Assembly (NCBI GenBank): GCA_964619935.1
Contig: CAZUGO010000080.1
Location: 1 to 39,297 of the forward strand
Length of the DNA stretch: 39,297 nt
Origin: CAZUGO01 sp964619935
Lineage (GTDB): Bacteria; Planctomycetota; Phycisphaerae; UBA1845; CAIVHJ01
Direction of reading: 5' to 3'
The translations under genes and the position numbers were made by a program. Below, piece by piece: positions 16,796-25,038 of this stretch. The notes under the pieces were generated by a model. It was given only the letters and a program-made list of their open reading frames with translations. It searched no databases and was not told the origin of the DNA. The first letter of the stretch is position 1. Every line of letters begins with the position of its first letter.

Positions 16796-16866
16796 CTGGG
16801 GTACTAGGATTCGAACCTAGACTAGCTGATCCAGAGTCAGCCGTGCTACCGTTACACCATACCCCA
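16796..16866 (-). tRNA. tRNA-Gln (anticodon CUG)
   Basis: The minus strand folds as a complete cloverleaf. The acceptor stem is TGGGGTA with TACCCCA, including the U1-A72 pair typical of tRNA-Gln, with discriminator G73. The anticodon arm is GCTGA-CTCTGGA-TCAGC, giving anticodon CTG. The T arm is CTAGG-TTCGAAT-CCTAG and the variable loop has 4 nt. CCA is not encoded. A perfect 7-bp hairpin (16872-16878 with 16887-16893) sits just upstream of the mature 5' end and may belong to the leader. Confidence 0.95.
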
Positions 16867-17301
16867 ATGACCCAGCAGCCAACGATCTGCTGGAAGCAGC
16901 GCGTAATCTATCGTCAACCCGGCCCACGGAACAACGCCAGCGGCCCAGAAACCGGCCTCGACACGGGGACCCACAGCGCTGACCGGAGGGCTATCATAAC
17001 CACCCGCCTGGCTTCAGCAAAGCACATAACGCCAATCACGGCATCACCTTATTTTCACAATCCCATTACTGGGAATTTGATTCGCACCCCGGCGGACTGG
17101 CGATATAATCTGGACATAGGATCGGTGGTCTGGCGAATCCGATCAACTGGGGATTCCATCGCGTAGATCCGTTTTGTCGAGCTTTGCCGCTTATGATGAC
17201 GGTGGGGTCCATTCAGGCCCCTCCGGCGGCCAGGCTCCGGATGACGACCACTCCACGACAGCTATCTGCGAGGGCCTGGGCAACGAGTTGACCCGGCGGC
17301 C
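16867..17301. other. Intergenic region upstream of the protein kinase gene
   Basis: About 435 bp without a convincing gene. It holds the tRNA leader hairpin (16872-16893) and a candidate plus-strand promoter near 17081-17109. The stretch 17020-17110 is notably AT-richer than its surroundings. Confidence 0.45.
17081..17109 (+). promoter_or_regulatory. Candidate sigma70-type promoter for the kinase gene
   Basis: A perfect TATAAT (17104-17109) is preceded at 17 nt by TTCGCA (17081-17086), a 4/6 match to TTGACA. It would leave a leader of roughly 185 nt before the kinase start. Confidence 0.4.
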
Positions 17302-18195
17302 TTGGCGAAACTCACAAGGCGGAAGTGCGTGAAGCAGAACGTTGACGGCTATACCAAACTGAGCGTTCTGGGGCGTGGGGCCTACAGCACCATCTACCTG
17401 GCTCGCGACAAGTCCAGCGGCGACATCTGCGCCATCAAGCAGATTGACATCAAGTCGCCTGAGGACCAGCGTTACATCGGCCACCTCGAATCCGAGCACG
17501 CCATTGCTCAGAAGTTCGACCACCCAGTGCTGCGCAAGACCTACCGCATGGTGTACTACCGCAAGTGGCTGAAGGTGCAGTCCGCGGCGCTGGTCATGGA
17601 GTACGCCGACGGCAAGCCGCTGTCGGAGACCATGCCGTCGGTCGACTACCTGCGGATGTTCAAGGTCTTTCGGCACGTGGCGATGGGCCTGCACAGCATG
17701 CACTGGGCCCGCTACGTGCATGCCGATCTCAAGCCGGAGAACATCATCGTCAACACCCAAGGCCGGGTGAAGCTGATCGATTACGGCCAGAGCTTCGAAA
17801 TGGGCCAGGCCAAGGAGCGCGTCCAGGGCACCGTCGACTTCATCGCGCCTGAGCAGGTCCGCCGCGAGATCCTGGACCAGCGCACCGATGTCTTTGGGCT
17901 GGGCGCGGTGATGCACCGGGTTTTTACCAACCGCCCATTGCCGACCATGCTCAACCAGGAGCTGAATCCGTACACGCTGTCCTTGGTGGGCAAGCGGGTC
18001 GACACCACCAATGCCGCCCAAGCCGCCAGCCTGCCGACGCCGGTGGCCACCTTGCTCGAGAAGTGCTGCCAGCCGGACCGCGCCAATCGCCCGCCCGACA
18101 TGAAGGCGGTCATCAACCTCATCGAATTGACCATGGTCAAGATGCAAGCCGACGGTGCGATGGCCGACGACAGCACCAGTCAGGCGGCCATCTAA
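17302..18195 (+). CDS. Serine/threonine protein kinase (Hanks type), soluble
   Basis: 297 residues with a nearly complete kinase domain: glycine loop LGRGAYSTIYLAR, the CAIK lysine, catalytic loop HADLKPENIIV, metal-binding DYG and substrate-loop APEQV. Two family motifs are modified: HRD is HAD (a non-RD kinase, so probably not controlled by activation-loop phosphorylation in the usual way) and DFG is DYG, which is tolerated in active kinases. There is no membrane segment or extra sensor domain, so it should be cytosolic. The start is uncertain: TTG at 17302 or GTG at 17329, which follows AAGGCGG. Its target is unknown. The nearest signalling partner in the window is the FHA-GAF-PP2C protein at 23413, whose FHA domain could bind a phosphothreonine product. 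That link is conjecture. Confidence 0.9.
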   Translation: MAKLTRRKCVKQNVDGYTKLSVLGRGAYSTIYLARDKSSGDICAIKQIDIKSPEDQRYIGHLESEHAIAQKFDHPVLRKTYRMVYYRKWLKVQSAALVMEYADGKPLSETMPSVDYLRMFKVFRHVAMGLHSMHWARYVHADLKPENIIVNTQGRVKLIDYGQSFEMGQAKERVQGTVDFIAPEQVRREILDQRTDVFGLGAVMHRVFTNRPLPTMLNQELNPYTLSLVGKRVDTTNAAQAASLPTPVATLLEKCCQPDRANRPPDMKAVINLIELTMVKMQADGAMADDSTSQAAI

Positions 18196-18261
18196 GAGGC
18201 CCCGGCTCGGTCGCCGCCGCCCACGCTTGCCCGTCTCGGCCCGGTGGCGTAGAACAGCACC

Positions 18262-18897
18262 ATGAACCGGCCTGAGCCCCTGGCACAAGCCATTTGTGAA
18301 ACCGGTCGACGGCTGCACGAGCGCGGGATGTTTGCGGCCACCGAAGGCAATCTGTCCTGCCGCCTGGACGGCGGGCGGGTACTGTGTACGCCGTCGCTTT
18401 GCGAGAAGGGTTGTCTGGACGTCGCGGAACTGTGCACCGTGGACCTCTCCGGCGCTCCCGTCTCCGGATCGCGGCCCCCCACCAGTGAAATCCAATTGCA
18501 CCTCGAGATCTACCGGCACTGCCCCGACTGCGCTGCGGTGATCCACTGTCATCCGCCGTACGCCACGGCCATCGCCGTCAGCCATCGACCGCTCCCCAGC
18601 GGGGTGCTGGCCGAGGCCGAGTATTACCTGGGGCACATCCCGGTGATCCCCTACCGCCCGCCGGGCAGCCGGGCCCTGGCTGAGCAACTGATTCCGTACA
18701 TCGGCGAATGTCGCTGCGCTATTCTCAAGAACCACGGCGCGGTGAGCTGGGACCGCGACCTGACCCGGGCGCGGTGGTGGATGGAAGTGCTCGACGGGTA
18801 CTGCCGCACCCTGATCCTGGCGGGGCAGTACGGAGCGTTGGCCCAGTTGTCCGGAGCCGAGGTCGCGGAACTCCGCCGCAAGGGTCGGACCCTTTAA
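18262..18897 (+). CDS. Class II aldolase/adducin family protein (fuculose-phosphate aldolase-like)
   Basis: 211 residues, the usual length for this family. Motifs: N-terminal EGNLSCRLDGGRVLCTPS (phosphate-binding region), the zinc-binding HCHPPYA and the later LKNHGAVSW with the third metal histidine. Relatives cleave sugar-1-phosphates such as L-fuculose-1-phosphate or L-ribulose-5-phosphate, or act as methylthioribulose-1-phosphate dehydratase. The exact substrate is not evident. The ATG at 18262 lacks a strong Shine-Dalgarno. The tilS start lies 20 nt after its stop, so the two genes are probably co-transcribed, although no functional link between them is known. Confidence 0.88.
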   Translation: MNRPEPLAQAICETGRRLHERGMFAATEGNLSCRLDGGRVLCTPSLCEKGCLDVAELCTVDLSGAPVSGSRPPTSEIQLHLEIYRHCPDCAAVIHCHPPYATAIAVSHRPLPSGVLAEAEYYLGHIPVIPYRPPGSRALAEQLIPYIGECRCAILKNHGAVSWDRDLTRARWWMEVLDGYCRTLILAGQYGALAQLSGAEVAELRRKGRTL

Positions 18898-18917
18898 TCC
18901 TCACGAGTCCTCACGCA

Positions 18918-19946
18918 ATGACACGTGCGCTCTTGCAGACCATCTGGGAAACCCTGCCCGCCGAGGGTTGGCCGCCACCGGGGGCGGCGCTGGTCATCGC
19001 CGCCTCGGGCGGACCCGATTCCACGGCCTTGTGCTTCTTGATGGAGCAGTTGAGTGATGCCAGGGGCCGCGACTGGCGGCTGCACCTGGCCCACCTCAAC
19101 CATGGCCTGCGGCCGCTGGACGCCGAGCACGATGCCCGTTTCGTCGAGGGTCTGGCCCGCACCCGGGGCTGGACGATCACCGTCGAGCGCCGCCCGGCGC
19201 CCATCGCGCAGCCGGCCGGCGGCGGCGTTGAGGAACGGGCCCGGCGCGACCGATACGCCTTGTTTCAACGAGCCCTACGCGAGGTCGGCGCGACCACCGT
19301 GGCCACGGCCCACCACGCCGACGACAATGTGGAAACCATCCTGCACCGGGTGATCCGTGGCACCGGCCTGCGCGGCTTAGGCGGCATCCCGGCCATGCGG
19401 CCGTTGACGCCCGGCTCCACCGAGCGGGTGATTCGCCCGCTGCTGCGGCTCTGCCGCCGGGATCTCGAGCAGTACCTCTCCGATCACGGCATCGCCAGCC
19501 GCACCGACCACAGCAACCAAATTCCCAACCGCACCCGCAACCGCCTGCGACACGAACTCCTGCCGCAGTTGGCGCAGACCTTCAACCCCGGCATCCGCCA
19601 GGCGCTGCTCCGCCTGGCCTGCCAGGCCCGCTGGGGCGATACCGAACTGCGCCGAGCTGCGGAAGCCGCCGCCGATGCAGTGGTGTGCACCAGCCGCCCA
19701 GCGGAAGGCGAGATCGTTCTGGATGCCGCCGCGCTCCTGGAACAGCCGCCCGTGGTGCAATCCGAATTGCTCAGGCAGGCGATCGCCGATCTGGGTGTCG
19801 GCGAGAAGAAGCTGACCTTCGCGCATCTACAGGCGATTCGCCTGCTGGCGAAGCGCAATGTCTCCGGCAAGACGCTGCACCTGCCGGGGTCGCTGACCGC
19901 GCATTACCAGCGCGGAACCCTGGTCCTGCGGATCGCCGCTGGGTGA
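18918..19946 (+). CDS. tilS: tRNA(Ile)-lysidine synthetase TilS
   Basis: 342 residues. It converts cytidine-34 of the CAU-anticodon tRNA-Ile to lysidine using ATP and lysine, so that the tRNA reads AUA as Ile. Visible motifs: the PP-loop SGGPDSTALCFL near the N-terminus, HLNHGLR, TAHHADDNVETILHR, RGTGLRGLGGI, IRPLL and DHSNQIPNRTRNRLRHELLPQL. The start at 18918 is chosen because the PP-loop then sits at the usual distance. The frame extends upstream to 18708, inside the aldolase gene, without support. The length is near that of short TilS forms with a reduced C-terminal region. Essential housekeeping function, cytosolic. Confidence 0.94.
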   Translation: MTRALLQTIWETLPAEGWPPPGAALVIAASGGPDSTALCFLMEQLSDARGRDWRLHLAHLNHGLRPLDAEHDARFVEGLARTRGWTITVERRPAPIAQPAGGGVEERARRDRYALFQRALREVGATTVATAHHADDNVETILHRVIRGTGLRGLGGIPAMRPLTPGSTERVIRPLLRLCRRDLEQYLSDHGIASRTDHSNQIPNRTRNRLRHELLPQLAQTFNPGIRQALLRLACQARWGDTELRRAAEAAADAVVCTSRPAEGEIVLDAAALLEQPPVVQSELLRQAIADLGVGEKKLTFAHLQAIRLLAKRNVSGKTLHLPGSLTAHYQRGTLVLRIAAG

Positions 19947-19973
19947 TCCCGACCCGTCCCGCCGGCAGCCGCA

Positions 19974-19979
19974 TATAAT
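19974..19979 (+). promoter_or_regulatory. Candidate -10 box for the TPR metallopeptidase gene
   Basis: A perfect TATAAT lies 61 nt before the chosen ATG at 20041, in otherwise GC-rich DNA. No good -35 hexamer is seen at 16-18 nt, so only the -10 element is proposed. Confidence 0.3.
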
Positions 19980-20040
19980 AGGAATGATCGGCGCGGGCGG
20001 ATCGCTCGAGTCTTGAGCGCCGATGACCGAGGAAGGGGTT

Positions 20041-22869
20041 ATGGCGACACGCATCGTGCTGTTCCTGCTGCTGGGGGCGACCGCTGGAGGGTCCCCGGCC
20101 CGCCACCTTGATGACGCCCGGGAGGCGTTTGTGAGTGGCTACTATCGCCATGCCTGGGAGGCCTACTCCGCTGAAATCGGCTCGCCCGAACCCGCCGTGC
20201 ACGCCACGGCCGTCGTGGCCGCGGCAGACTGCCAGATCGCCCAGGGGGCTTATCGGAGCGCTCGCGACGGACTCCTGAGCCACCCGCCGTCCAGCGACCA
20301 CGGGCGCGCGACCGCCGAGTGGCACCGGGCCATCGCCACGGCCTACCGCCGCCTGGGCGATTATGACCGGTCCATTGATCACGGCCGCCAAGCCCTCGCC
20401 GCCGACGGCACGGATCTGCGAGCCCGTTACGAGCTGGGACGGACCTACGAACGGGTCGGCCGCCGCGAGGAGGCCGTCGGTACCTACCGCTATTTCAGTG
20501 ACCTGCTGGCCGAGCAGCAGGTCTTTCCGGAGACAGCGCCGGATCTGCACTACAGCGGCCTGGGGTTCTACCGCCATTCGGTACTCACGCGATCTCCCGA
20601 ACTGACCTCACGAACGCAATATGTGCTCCGCGACGTGCTGCAGGTCGCCTGTCAGATGGATGCCGCCTACTGGCCCGCCCGCGTGGCCATCGCCGACCTG
20701 TTGCTCGAGAAATACAACTTTGCGGAAGCGCTGGAAGACTATCACAGCGCCCTGCGGCACAACCCGCACGCCGTCGAGGCCCATCTCGGGCTGGGGGCCA
20801 TCGCCCTGGAAGCCTGGGACTTCGCGAACGTCGAACGGCAGGTGGACGCGGCCCTGGACATCAATCCACACAGCGCCGAGGCCTACACCCTGCTGGCGGC
20901 TTTGCGCCTGGTCGAGCGCCGCCACCAGGACGCCATTGGCGCCGCCGAGCGGGCCCTGGAGGGCAGCCCCGGACATCTCGAGGCCTTGGCCCTGTTGTGC
21001 GCGGCCCAGCAGCAGGCCGGCGACGGATCCGCGGCCGAGCAGACCCGCCGGCGGGTGTACGCCATCAATCCGCGACCGGCGATTCTGCACATCGTCCTCG
21101 GCAACCAGCGCTCGGCGGCCCGCCAGTTTCCGGAAGCCGAAGCTGAATACGAGCAGGCCATCCAGTTCGATCCCACCAATTCCGAGCCCGTCAACGGCCT
21201 GGCGATGATGTACATGCAGTGGGGTTACGAAGGCAAGGCCCAGGACCGGGTTCAGCAAGCCCTCGATCTCGACGCCTTCAACGCCCGCACCTTCAACACC
21301 GAACGGCTGTTGGAAGACCTTCGTGGATTCGCCGAGCAGCGCAGCCCTCATTTTGAAGTCCGCTATGACGCAGGCCGCGATGCGGTCCTCGGTGAATACG
21401 CCGCCGGCTATCTCGAGACCATTTACCAGGAGTTGTGCGAGGACTATGAGACTGAACTGGCGGAACACACGGTCATCGAGTTCTTCCCCGACCATCGCAA
21501 GTTCGGCGTGCGCATCCACGGCAAGCCATGGATTCACACCGTCGGGGCCTGCACCGGGCGGGTCATCGCCATGGACGCCCCGCGTCGCGATGTCCGCGGC
21601 AATTACAACTTTGCCAGCGTGCTGCGGCACGAGTTCACGCACACCGTCACCCTGGCCGCAACCGCCAACCGCATCCCCCACTGGCTCACCGAGGGCCTGG
21701 CGGTGCTGCAGGAGGATCGGCCGCGAAGTTGGGAATGGAAGCAACTGCTGGTGGAGCGCTTGCGCCGTGGGTCGCTGTTCTCGGTGGACCACATCGACTG
21801 GGGTTTTGTGCGTCCGCGACAGCCCGACGATCGCCAGGTGGCATACGCCCAAAGCGAATGGCTGTGCGAATACCTGATCGAGACCTGGGGCTACGAAGTC
21901 ATCAATCGAATGTTGAAGATGTATCGCGACGGCAGCGTCCAGCGCGAAGTGATTCCGGCGATCAGCGGCATGAGCACCGAGGAGTTCGACGAGCGTTTCG
22001 GGGCCTGGGCGGCCGAGCGCGCGGCGAACTGGGGGCTGCCGCTGGATCCACCGGTGGACGAACTGCGAACCCGCTGGCTGCTGCGGGTCTATCCGGAGAA
22101 CGCCAGATTACACGCCGACCAAGCCGCCGTGCTCCAAGGCGGCGATGATGACCGGGCCGAAGTCCACGTGCGGCGGGCCCTGGAGTTGGACCCCGGCAAC
22201 CCCAGGGTGTTGCAAGTCGCGGCCCGGTTGGCCGCGCACCGGGCCGCGTCCGATCCCGGCCGGCAGCGCGCCCGCGGCTTGCTCGAGGAAGCCAGGACGC
22301 ACTATCGTGCCCTGGTTGAGATGGACCCCCAGCACGCCGAAGCCGTGGCGTTCCTTGCCGAATGGGCCAACCATCACGAGCAGCAGCAAGACGCCATCGA
22401 GTGGGCCGGCCGGCTGCGGAAGCTCCAGCCAGAAAACCCCTTGTCGTACCGGATTCTCAGCGGCGTGTACCTGGCCCAGGACGATGATGATGCCGCCCTC
22501 GGCCCGCTGCTGGAGCTGGCCCGCCACGAAGAGCACGACGCCGACGTCCCGCGGCAGATTGCCCGCATCTACACCCAACGAAACCAGTTGCCGACGGCGG
22601 CGGCCTGGTATCAGCAGAGCGTGTACATCGACCCCTACGACCTGGACACCCATTTGCGGTACGCCCGGGTTCTGGACGAACTTCCGGACCCCCTGGGCGC
22701 CGTTCGCGAGTACCGCATGCTGACCCTCCTGGAACCGGACCGCCCCGAACACCTCAACGAATTGGCCTTCGCCCATCACCGCGCCGGGCAGCGTGATCAA
22801 GCCCGGGAAACCGCCCGCCGAGCGGTCGCCCTGGACCCCCAGGCGGCGGCTCGCCAGTTGCTGGAATAG
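20041..22869 (+). CDS. Secreted TPR-repeat protein with gluzincin (HExxH) peptidase domain
   Basis: 942 residues from the ATG at 20041, which opens a signal peptide (MATRIVLFLLLGATAGG) and follows GAGGAAGGGG. The frame also allows a start at 20023. Residues ~30-420 are tetratricopeptide-like repeats. A peptidase-MA-type domain follows with H530-E-F-T-H534 and, 16 residues further on, the third zinc ligand E551 within HWLTEGLAV, the gluzincin arrangement. Further TPR repeats occupy ~690-940. Relatives occur widely as exported TPR proteins in planctomycetes and acidobacteria; their substrates are unknown. The complete zinc site suggests an active protease acting outside the cytoplasm, with TPR arms to hold partners. 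It is followed after 69 nt by the MazG-like gene. Confidence 0.85.
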   Translation: MATRIVLFLLLGATAGGSPARHLDDAREAFVSGYYRHAWEAYSAEIGSPEPAVHATAVVAAADCQIAQGAYRSARDGLLSHPPSSDHGRATAEWHRAIATAYRRLGDYDRSIDHGRQALAADGTDLRARYELGRTYERVGRREEAVGTYRYFSDLLAEQQVFPETAPDLHYSGLGFYRHSVLTRSPELTSRTQYVLRDVLQVACQMDAAYWPARVAIADLLLEKYNFAEALEDYHSALRHNPHAVEAHLGLGAIALEAWDFANVERQVDAALDINPHSAEAYTLLAALRLVERRHQDAIGAAERALEGSPGHLEALALLCAAQQQAGDGSAAEQTRRRVYAINPRPAILHIVLGNQRSAARQFPEAEAEYEQAIQFDPTNSEPVNGLAMMYMQWGYEGKAQDRVQQALDLDAFNARTFNTERLLEDLRGFAEQRSPHFEVRYDAGRDAVLGEYAAGYLETIYQELCEDYETELAEHTVIEFFPDHRKFGVRIHGKPWIHTVGACTGRVIAMDAPRRDVRGNYNFASVLRHEFTHTVTLAATANRIPHWLTEGLAVLQEDRPRSWEWKQLLVERLRRGSLFSVDHIDWGFVRPRQPDDRQVAYAQSEWLCEYLIETWGYEVINRMLKMYRDGSVQREVIPAISGMSTEEFDERFGAWAAERAANWGLPLDPPVDELRTRWLLRVYPENARLHADQAAVLQGGDDDRAEVHVRRALELDPGNPRVLQVAARLAAHRAASDPGRQRARGLLEEARTHYRALVEMDPQHAEAVAFLAEWANHHEQQQDAIEWAGRLRKLQPENPLSYRILSGVYLAQDDDDAALGPLLELARHEEHDADVPRQIARIYTQRNQLPTAAAWYQQSVYIDPYDLDTHLRYARVLDELPDPLGAVREYRMLTLLEPDRPEHLNELAFAHHRAGQRDQARETARRAVALDPQAAARQLLE

Positions 22870-22926
22870 GTGCACCTGGCCACAGCCCGCCTGGAATGCA
22901 ATCTATCGTGGTGCGTCCGAACTGGT

Positions 22927-22932
22927 TATAAT
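22927..22932 (+). promoter_or_regulatory. Candidate -10 box giving a leaderless or near-leaderless mazG-like mRNA
   Basis: A perfect TATAAT ends 6 nt before the ATG at 22939. If used, transcription would begin at or next to the start codon, and no Shine-Dalgarno is present there. No convincing -35 is visible. Confidence 0.35.
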
Positions 22933-22938
22933 CCCGCC

Positions 22939-23232
22939 ATGGATATTGGCGAGTTCCAGCGACTGATCAACACCATGTACGGCGATCACGATCGCCGGCG
23001 CGGGTCCAGCGCCACCTTCCTGTGGCTCATGGAGGAGATCGGCGAGTTGGCCTCGGCGATTGCCCAGGGCACCGCCCAGGAAAAGGCGCAGGAGTTTGCC
23101 GACGTGCTGGCCTGGTTGACGACCCTGGCCAACGTCGAGAACGTAGACCTCAGCCAGGCGATTGAGGCCAAATATGGCAGCGGGTGTCCGGGCTGTGGCA
23201 AGAGGGTGTGTACCTGCAATGACAAGGACTGA
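22939..23232 (+). CDS. MazG-like nucleotide pyrophosphohydrolase with Cys-rich C-terminus
   Basis: 97 residues from the ATG at 22939; the frame extends to 22870, but the MazG fold begins at MDIGEFQRLI. The all-alpha NTP pyrophosphohydrolase signature is present: FLWLMEEIGELASAI (EExxE helix) and, ~25 residues on, KAQEFADVLAWLTTLAN (ExxD helix), which together bind Mg2+. Such enzymes hydrolyse (d)NTPs to NMP and PPi and clear abnormal nucleotides. The last ~18 residues carry CPGCGKRVCTC, four closely spaced cysteines (CxxC + CxC) that could bind zinc. It sits between the TPR peptidase and the FHA-PP2C genes, on the same strand. Confidence 0.85.
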   Translation: MDIGEFQRLINTMYGDHDRRRGSSATFLWLMEEIGELASAIAQGTAQEKAQEFADVLAWLTTLANVENVDLSQAIEAKYGSGCPGCGKRVCTCNDKD

Positions 23233-23412
23233 ATCGTGGCGCTGCGAACCGCGGATCGGACGCGACGGCACGCCCAGGCCGACCGGCGGTGCGATTGTGC
23301 ACAGCGCTGAACCGCAAGTGCTGCTGGCCCCGGAATCTCGGGGCAACGCCCTGGTTGTGCCGCACCCAGCGGTGCGTCATCCCGGCAGATCTGCTGCGAT
23401 TGTCGTGAATCC

Positions 23413-25029
23413 ATGGCCGAACTGATCGTTACCCTGCCCAATGGACACGTGCGAACCCACTCCCTGACGCGGATGCCACAGGAGATCGGGCGCGATCCCA
23501 CCTGCCACATCCAAATCGATGATGCCACGGTGTCGCGCCGGCATGCCGATATCCGCGGGGAAGGCGACGGGACGTTCTTGATTCGCGATCTGGACTCCAA
23601 GAACGGCACGCTGCTGAACGATCACCTGGTTCGCGCCCAGACGCTCAGGCACGGCGACGAAATCGTCTTCGGATCGATTCGGGCGCTGTTCAAGGAGCAC
23701 GATGCCCCGCTGGCCCGGTCCACGACCGCCATTACCGTCGACGAACACGAAACCCAGGTGCCGCAATCCATCTCGGCGCTGGGCTCGGCTCAGGAATTGC
23801 GGCTCAGCCAGCACCGCCTCAAGACCCTGTACGAGATCGCCGATCAACTGACGGCGCTGCGTGATCGGGCGGACCTGCTGAATGACATCATGAACATCTG
23901 CATCGCCACCTTCGATTTCGAGCGCGGTGCCATCGGGGTGCGTCAGGGCCGCGGCATGGACTGGCCGGTGGTCCACAACATCCGCGGCGCGGATGGCGAA
24001 ATCCGCATCAGCCGCACCATCCTGCGGCAGGCCCTGGAGGAAGGCCAGCGGGTGATCCTGTCGGACACCAGCCGGGAGATGCCCGATCCCACGGTCAGCA
24101 TCGTGCAGCAAGGCACGCGCTCGGCAATGTGCGTGCCGATGATGTATTCCGACGAAGTCCTCGGCGTGATCTACGGCGATCGCATCAGCACCACCCGCCG
24201 CTACGAGCAGGAGGACGTCGATTTCCTGGCGGCCTTGGCCCGGCAAGCCAGCATCGGGCTGACCAACGCGCGCCTGATGGAGGAACAGAAGGAGAAGATC
24301 TTCCTGCAGAAGGAAATCGCCATCGCCCGGCAGATTCAGAGCGACCTGTTCCCGGAGACCCTGGACATTGACCCGCGGCTGTCGATCGCGGCGCTCAACG
24401 AGCCGGGGCGACAGGTCAGCGGCGACTATTACGACGTGCTGCGCATGGACAACGGCTGCGTGGGCTTGGTGATCGCCGACGTGGTCGGCAAGGGAGTGGC
24501 CTCCGCACTGATCGCGGCCAACCTGCAGGCTGCCGTCCGGTTGCTGCTGCCGGCAGCCGAGGACCTGCCGGCGCTGGCCGGCAGGCTGAATCAACTGGTC
24601 TACCAGAACACCGACACCAGCCGCTTCATCACCGCGATCCTGGCCGTGATCGACCCGCAGACCCGCACGCTCAAGCTGGTCAACGCCGGCCATCACCCCC
24701 CGATTGTGCTGTCGGCCACCCGCATTGACGAAGTCCCGCACGGTGAGAGCAGCCTGCCCTTCGGCATCGACGAGGACACCCGGTATCGCTGTACCACCGT
24801 CGCGCTGGGTGTCGAGCCCTGCAGCGTGTTCTTGTACACCGATGGGCTCAACGAGGCGATGGACGAGCACGAGAATGAGTACGGCTTGCAGCGGATCTTC
24901 GCCACGCTTAGCGAGCATCGCAGTCGCAGCCCCCAGGCACTCATCCAGGAAGTCCGCAACAGCGTCTTCGGCTTCAGCGGGCGGGTGCCGCAGCGCGACG
25001 ACATCACGCTGATTGCGGCGAGTATCTGA
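23413..25029 (+). CDS. FHA-GAF-SpoIIE/PP2C (RsbU-type) protein phosphatase
   Basis: 538 residues with three domains. The FHA domain (~1-100) has GRDPTCHIQI, SRRHADI and DSKNGTLLND and binds phosphothreonine peptides. The GAF domain spans ~135-300. The PPM/SpoIIE phosphatase domain spans ~320-538, with SGDYYDVL, IADVVGKGVASAL, NAGHHPP, FLYTDGLNEAMD and DDITLIAASI carrying the metal-binding aspartates. A coiled coil (EEQKEKIFLQKEIAIARQIQ) links the GAF and PP2C parts, as in RsbU-like regulators that dephosphorylate anti-sigma antagonists. No membrane segment is present, so it should be cytosolic. No STAS or anti-sigma gene is nearby, so its target is unknown. Its FHA domain may read the output of a Ser/Thr kinase such as the one at 17302. 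No clear Shine-Dalgarno. It ends 9 bp from the convergent ATPase gene. Confidence 0.93.
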   Translation: MAELIVTLPNGHVRTHSLTRMPQEIGRDPTCHIQIDDATVSRRHADIRGEGDGTFLIRDLDSKNGTLLNDHLVRAQTLRHGDEIVFGSIRALFKEHDAPLARSTTAITVDEHETQVPQSISALGSAQELRLSQHRLKTLYEIADQLTALRDRADLLNDIMNICIATFDFERGAIGVRQGRGMDWPVVHNIRGADGEIRISRTILRQALEEGQRVILSDTSREMPDPTVSIVQQGTRSAMCVPMMYSDEVLGVIYGDRISTTRRYEQEDVDFLAALARQASIGLTNARLMEEQKEKIFLQKEIAIARQIQSDLFPETLDIDPRLSIAALNEPGRQVSGDYYDVLRMDNGCVGLVIADVVGKGVASALIAANLQAAVRLLLPAAEDLPALAGRLNQLVYQNTDTSRFITAILAVIDPQTRTLKLVNAGHHPPIVLSATRIDEVPHGESSLPFGIDEDTRYRCTTVALGVEPCSVFLYTDGLNEAMDEHENEYGLQRIFATLSEHRSRSPQALIQEVRNSVFGFSGRVPQRDDITLIAASI

Positions 25030-25038
25030 GCCGCCGGT

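Noticed and set aside
16542..16820. Small plus-strand frame of 92 codons before tRNA-Gln
   Set aside because: It runs into the tRNA, is open in several frames because of base composition, and has an Arg/Pro-rich product without motifs.
18281..18299. Possible sigma54 -24/-12 promoter (TGGCAC...TTTG)
   Set aside because: It lies inside the aldolase coding sequence and lacks the GC dinucleotide at the required distance.
23377..24918. 513-codon minus-strand frame opposite the FHA-GAF-PP2C gene, with similar frames at 25174-26715 (+), 27803-29602 (-), 30160-31689 (-) and 35321-37066 (+)
   Set aside because: Each lies fully opposite a gene with unmistakable domains and has no motif of its own.
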